Assembly: GCA_051278165.1 (NCBI GenBank)
Contig: JBNMNW010000211.1
Location: forward strand, 1 to 10,447
DNA length: 10,447 nucleotides
Direction of reading: 5' to 3'
Source of the DNA: GCA-2684655 sp051278165
GTDB lineage: Bacteria > Planctomycetota > UBA1135 > UBA2386
The first letter of the stretch is position 1. Each line of letters opens with the position of its first letter. Made by a program: the position numbers and the translations under genes. Below the pieces are notes generated by a model. The model worked only from the letters and a program-made list of their open reading frames with translations, was not told the DNA's origin and did not search any database. Below are positions 6,923 through 10,447 of this stretch, in pieces.

Positions 6923-8644
6923 CTCCAATATCTGATGAAGAAGTCGACCCTGTTATTGTTCGTTGTTCCGTTCGTGTTGCTGGGCTCTTGCAAGTTCTTA
7001 GCCAGCCAGTTGATCGACTTCCGGGAATTCTGGCCAAACGGTCTGCCCAAGACGAAGGGCAAGTTGCTGGGTGAGATGCAGTCCGGTGAGTGGACGCTCT
7101 CCTATGAGTCTGGGCAACCGCTCGCAAAGGGCACCTACAAGGACGATCGTCAGGTTGGGGCTTGGGTCTACTACTACGAGGACGGCACCGAGAAGCGTTC
7201 GGGTTTCTACGACGACGACGGCTTGCGAACCGGCGCTTGGACTTACACCTACGAGGACTCCGCCCCGCAGTCGAAGGGCAGCTACTTCAAGGACTTTGAA
7301 GACGGCCTGTGGACCTTCTATGGCAAGGACAGCTCGGTCGTTCGCGAAGGCCAGTTTGATGCTGGCAAGCAGTCCGGCTTGTGGCACTTCAACTACGCCG
7401 GCGGCAAGCCGCGCGCCGAAGGTGTCTACTACCGCGGCAGTCGCATCGGTCAGTGGCAACTGTGGAGTGAGAACGGTGCGAGTCGCATTCAAAACTTCGG
7501 TAGTAAGGCGGGTGTGCAAGTCGTTCGTCAGGTCTGGCCTGGCACGACTGAGTTGCAACGCGTTGGCGTTTTAGACAATGGCAAAGCGACCGGTCGCTGG
7601 ACCAGTTGGCATGCCAATGGCAAGATTCGCATGTGCTGCGGAATGTCTTCGGGGGCACCTAATGGGGTGTTTGAAGCTCGTGACGAAAAAGGATCGGTGA
7701 TGGCGCAAGGCCGTTTTGAAGCCGGTGTCGTCGCCAGCGGCGAGTGTGTTGCGGATGGTTCTAGCCGCGCGTTAGCAGTTGGCGCGTTGCCGCCGCCGCC
7801 CGCCCGCGTCGATTCATGGCCTAACATGGCATCGCTCGCTTCGGCGTCGCCCGAGTCGAAGGTTTCCCTGTTTGTCAACGAGCACAAGATGAGCGCCGGC
7901 ACCACGCCATACGTCGCCGCAGTCTTGCTCGAAAGTGAAGTGTCGCCTGCCAAGCAAGCACCGGAACCAAAGGCGATCGTCGCGGCGCTCGATGAAGAGA
8001 CGATGCGCGAGCCAGCCGCCGCGCAGCCGCAGCTCACGGTCAAGGACAAGAAGAACCTGCCGAAGATGGTCGACCAGTACATCAACGGCATCAAGAAGAG
8101 CAATTCGACCGGCGAGATCTACGCGCCAACACCTGGCGGCCCGCGGCCGAAAATGGGCACCGGTCGTCGCGAGAACCTCGAGCAGAAGCCGATGCCCTTC
8201 GACATCATGAAGGGTGTCGACGGCAAAGACGTCAACCTCAAGGACTACCAGGGCAAGCAGCGTGTCATGATCGTCGTGCTGCGCGGCTTCCTTGGCGAAG
8301 TCTGCATGTATTGCGTCGCGCAAACGAAGGCGCTCGCGAAGGCGCGCTCGAAACTCGAAGCGGCCAACGTCGAAGTGCTCGTCATCTACCCGGGCGCGCG
8401 TGAGAACGAAGAGTCGTTCCGCCAGCTCTACGAAGAGGAGTTCGGTGAGGGCCCGCCGCCATATCGCGTGTTCTACGACCAGGATCTAGAGCTTGTGACC
8501 AAGTTGGGCATCGAAGGGGACCTGGCTTCGCCGACGACGATCATCATCGATAAGCAGGGCACGGTGCAATACGCCTACGTTGGCGAGCACCGGGCAGACC
8601 GGCCGGCAACGAACACACTCATCAAGCTGATCGAGGGGATGTAG
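6908..8644 (+). CDS. Lipoprotein with MORN/YwqK-like repeats and C-terminal redoxin domain
   Basis: The protein has 578 residues from the first ATG. An internal ATG at 6935 gives a more typical signal peptide (MKKSTLLLFVVPFVLLGSC) and may be the true start; neither has a clear Shine-Dalgarno. Lipobox LGSC puts the lipidated Cys at 28 (19 from the inner start). Residues about 56-280 contain six or seven repeats of the form G-x-W-(x)n-YyeDG-(x)n-G-x-Y (for example VGAWVYYYEDGTEKRSGFY), as in YwqK/MORN-like repeat proteins. An Ala/Pro-rich linker at about 286-420 follows. Residues about 425-578 match the AhpC/TSA-redoxin fold: LRGFLGEVCMYC with Cys466 and Cys469, a cis-Pro region SPTTIIID (542) and a terminal YVGEHR. 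A thiol-disulfide or peroxide-reducing role outside the cytoplasm is inferred. A vicinal Cys pair (243-244) lies in the repeats. The stop is 2 bp before the kinase start, so the two are likely co-translated. Confidence 0.9.
   Translation: MVKRHLQYLMKKSTLLLFVVPFVLLGSCKFLASQLIDFREFWPNGLPKTKGKLLGEMQSGEWTLSYESGQPLAKGTYKDDRQVGAWVYYYEDGTEKRSGFYDDDGLRTGAWTYTYEDSAPQSKGSYFKDFEDGLWTFYGKDSSVVREGQFDAGKQSGLWHFNYAGGKPRAEGVYYRGSRIGQWQLWSENGASRIQNFGSKAGVQVVRQVWPGTTELQRVGVLDNGKATGRWTSWHANGKIRMCCGMSSGAPNGVFEARDEKGSVMAQGRFEAGVVASGECVADGSSRALAVGALPPPPARVDSWPNMASLASASPESKVSLFVNEHKMSAGTTPYVAAVLLESEVSPAKQAPEPKAIVAALDEETMREPAAAQPQLTVKDKKNLPKMVDQYINGIKKSNSTGEIYAPTPGGPRPKMGTGRRENLEQKPMPFDIMKGVDGKDVNLKDYQGKQRVMIVVLRGFLGEVCMYCVAQTKALAKARSKLEAANVEVLVIYPGARENEESFRQLYEEEFGEGPPPYRVFYDQDLELVTKLGIEGDLASPTTIIIDKQGTVQYAYVGEHRADRPATNTLIKLIEGM
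8633..8638 (+). promoter_or_regulatory. Ribosome binding site of the kinase gene
   Basis: GAGGGG lies 8 nt before the ATG at 8647, inside the last codons of the redoxin lipoprotein gene. It fixes the kinase start and supports translational coupling within one transcript. Confidence 0.65.
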
Positions 8645-8646
8645 TC

Positions 8647-10447
8647 ATGAGTGGAACCGACCCCAATGGAAAGTGGTTTGGCAAGAAGGGCGACAACACC
8701 GCCCCGTTCCAGCCGGACGGTGCTGCCCCCGAGAACGCGCTGCCAAAGAACCTGCCCAAGATTCCAGGGATTACGCTGCACTACGAGATTGCTCGGGGCG
8801 GCATGGGCGTTGTCTACAGTGGTCGTCAGGACTTCCTCGACCGTCGGGTCGCGGTCAAGTTCTTGTCAGTCGACCTTGGCGGTGATGCGTTCGCGCAACG
8901 CTTCCAGCGCGAAGCCAAGATCCTGGCTGGCATTAGCCACCCCAACATCGTCGGTTGCCACATGGCCGATACGACGCCAGAAGGCCAGTCCTACTTGGTC
9001 ATGGAGTTCTGTGACGGTCCCAGCCTGAAGGCTTGGGTTAGCGACAACGGCCCGGTCCAACCTCTTGCTGCGGTCCGCTTGATTCGCGCCAGCGCGATGG
9101 CGCTGTCGCACGCCCACCTTTCCGGCATCATCCACCGCGACGTCAAGCCCGAGAACATCCTGCTGGAGTCGCTGACGACGACGTCGCTCGACATCCGGTT
9201 CCCGTTCACGCCCAAGATCGTCGACCTCGGCCTCGCGCGCATGACGCACGAACAGGTTGGCATGGGGCTGACTTCGCCGGGCGCGGTCATGGGCACGCCG
9301 TCGACGATGTCGCCGGAGCAATTCGACGACCCGGACTCGGTCGACTTCCGCAGTGACATCTACGGGCTTGGTTGCTGTCTCTATGAGATGCTGGTCGGTC
9401 AACCTGCGTTCCGCGGCACCAAGCTGACCGACATCGTGCTGCGCAAGCGCGACCCGGCTTCGCCCAACCCGTGCGATGAGAACGCGAACCTACCAGCAGC
9501 GGTTGGTGCGTTTACGCAGCGGTTGTTGGCGAGCAGTCGCGAGGATCGCCCGGCGAGCTACAAGGATCTCGACCAGGAAGCCAACGAGTTGATGACGGTG
9601 CTGCTGTCGCAACGCAGCGCAGATCCCATTGCTGGCGGCTTGTTGGATCAGACCATGCCGTCTGGTCCGGCGCGCAAGGTGTCGGCTCCTCAGCCGAATG
9701 CGTTGGACGCGACGATGCCTTCGGCACGGCAATCGGGCGCTGGCTCGCAACCGACGATCCCGCACCAGCAGGCCGGTCCGCCGGCAGCCAAGGGCGCAGC
9801 GCCCGGCATGTTGAACACGGGCGAGTTTGACTTCCTGGCGGAGGGTGGCCCAGCTGGAGGCGGCCAGCCACCGGCGGACGCGTTCCGTGATTCGCGTGGC
9901 CAAGGAACGGCACCGACCAACCCGATGGGCGGCACCGGCGTTGGCGCGGGAGGCAGCAAGAAGGGTCTCTACATCGGTATTGGTGCCGCTGTTGTGGTTG
10001 CCGTGGTGCTCGGTGTCGTGTTCGGCATGGGCGATGGTGAGCCGTCCCCGAATCCGAACCCTGCCAAGACGGACACGGTCGTCAACGAGAATGGCACCAA
10101 GGTCGTGCCAAATACGATCCCGACAGTTGCTGCGATCACTCTGCTCGTTGGCGGCAAAAAACCGGCGGACACAATTGTGGCTCTGCAGTCGATCTTCGAA
10201 CTCAAGGTCGAGGCCAGCGATCCGGATGGCAACGAGCTGAGCTACAAGTGGTCGTGGCCCGAAGGCGCGATGAGCCGGATGTCGCAGGCTGATGCGGCGA
10301 ATATCAGTTTCAGGCTCGTGGATGGCCTTCCCGGTGTGGAGCACGTCATTAAGCTGGAAGTCTCCGACGGGAAGTCGGCCGCTCCCATCAATCGGGAGTA
10401 TCGAATCACCGTCGGCGGGTGCCCGTCACGGATGCCACTGATTGGTT
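8647..10447 (+). CDS. Transmembrane Ser/Thr protein kinase, 3' end outside the window
   Basis: Six hundred codons are visible and the frame is open at the window edge. A Hanks-type kinase domain spans about 42-310. It has P-loop ARGGMGVVY (49-57, with the first Gly of the usual GxGxxG replaced by Ala), AVK with Lys71, helix-C Glu89, HRDVKPEN with catalytic Asp165, DLG (Asp193) in place of DFG, and SPE (222-224) at the end of the activation segment. All catalytic residues are present, so it is probably active. About ten extra residues sit between NILL and KIVDLG. A Pro/Gly/Gln-rich juxtamembrane segment (about 320-437) carries two D-x-TMP motifs (334-338, 354-358). A single membrane helix lies at about 440-460. 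The outer part includes an Ig/PKD-like strand pattern (ASDPDGNELSYKW, then LEVSDGK). The topology is cytoplasmic kinase and extracytoplasmic sensor. It follows the redoxin lipoprotein by 2 bp, suggesting a shared signalling or envelope task. Confidence 0.95.
   Translation, partial: MSGTDPNGKWFGKKGDNTAPFQPDGAAPENALPKNLPKIPGITLHYEIARGGMGVVYSGRQDFLDRRVAVKFLSVDLGGDAFAQRFQREAKILAGISHPNIVGCHMADTTPEGQSYLVMEFCDGPSLKAWVSDNGPVQPLAAVRLIRASAMALSHAHLSGIIHRDVKPENILLESLTTTSLDIRFPFTPKIVDLGLARMTHEQVGMGLTSPGAVMGTPSTMSPEQFDDPDSVDFRSDIYGLGCCLYEMLVGQPAFRGTKLTDIVLRKRDPASPNPCDENANLPAAVGAFTQRLLASSREDRPASYKDLDQEANELMTVLLSQRSADPIAGGLLDQTMPSGPARKVSAPQPNALDATMPSARQSGAGSQPTIPHQQAGPPAAKGAAPGMLNTGEFDFLAEGGPAGGGQPPADAFRDSRGQGTAPTNPMGGTGVGAGGSKKGLYIGIGAAVVVAVVLGVVFGMGDGEPSPNPNPAKTDTVVNENGTKVVPNTIPTVAAITLLVGGKKPADTIVALQSIFELKVEASDPDGNELSYKWSWPEGAMSRMSQADAANISFRLVDGLPGVEHVIKLEVSDGKSAAPINREYRITVGGCPSRMPLIG

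Noticed and set aside
9490..10344. A 284-codon minus-strand frame opposite the kinase gene
   Set aside because: It lies wholly antisense to the kinase tail, membrane helix and ectodomain, is Arg/His/Ala-rich and has no recognisable motif.

Overview
This GC-rich window encodes mostly exported, envelope-type proteins. Lipoprotein signal peptides, a PKD/DNRLRE lipoprotein carrying a CXXCH cytochrome module, a Ser/Thr kinase with an extracytoplasmic Ig-like tail, and few clear Shine-Dalgarno sites together suggest a Planctomycetota-like bacterium. Myxococcota or another large-genome lineage is possible. This assignment is inference from architecture only; no marker gene is present.

Left part, all on the minus strand, in transcription order: a possible 42-codon gene remnant (6922-6794), a 1263-aa lipoprotein (6762-2971), a 261-aa DUF4097-like protein with seven HNG motifs (2907-2122), and a 543-aa ABC-F ATPase (1785-154). 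Only 63 bp separate the lipoprotein and DUF4097-like genes, so they are probably co-transcribed. The 336-bp gap before the ABC-F gene holds a repeat element and a 9-bp inverted repeat in the ABC-F leader.

Right part, plus strand, divergent from the left: a lipoprotein joining MORN/YwqK-like repeats to a redoxin domain with a CMYC motif (6908-8644), followed after 2 bp by a Ser/Thr protein kinase (8647 to the window end, truncated). The pair looks like an operon linking an exported thiol-redox lipoprotein to a transmembrane kinase.

The most unusual feature is a pair of large palindromic repeat elements. Each has perfect 37-bp arms around a 5-nt loop, and each lies just 3' of a minus-strand stop codon (copy 1 after the ABC-F gene, copy 2 after the DUF4097-like gene). 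The two share a 53-bp flank in direct orientation at 47/53 identity, yet their loops are reverse complements (GGAAC versus GTTCC). The palindrome therefore seems to have flipped relative to its flank. No tRNA, rRNA, CRISPR array or transposase gene was seen.
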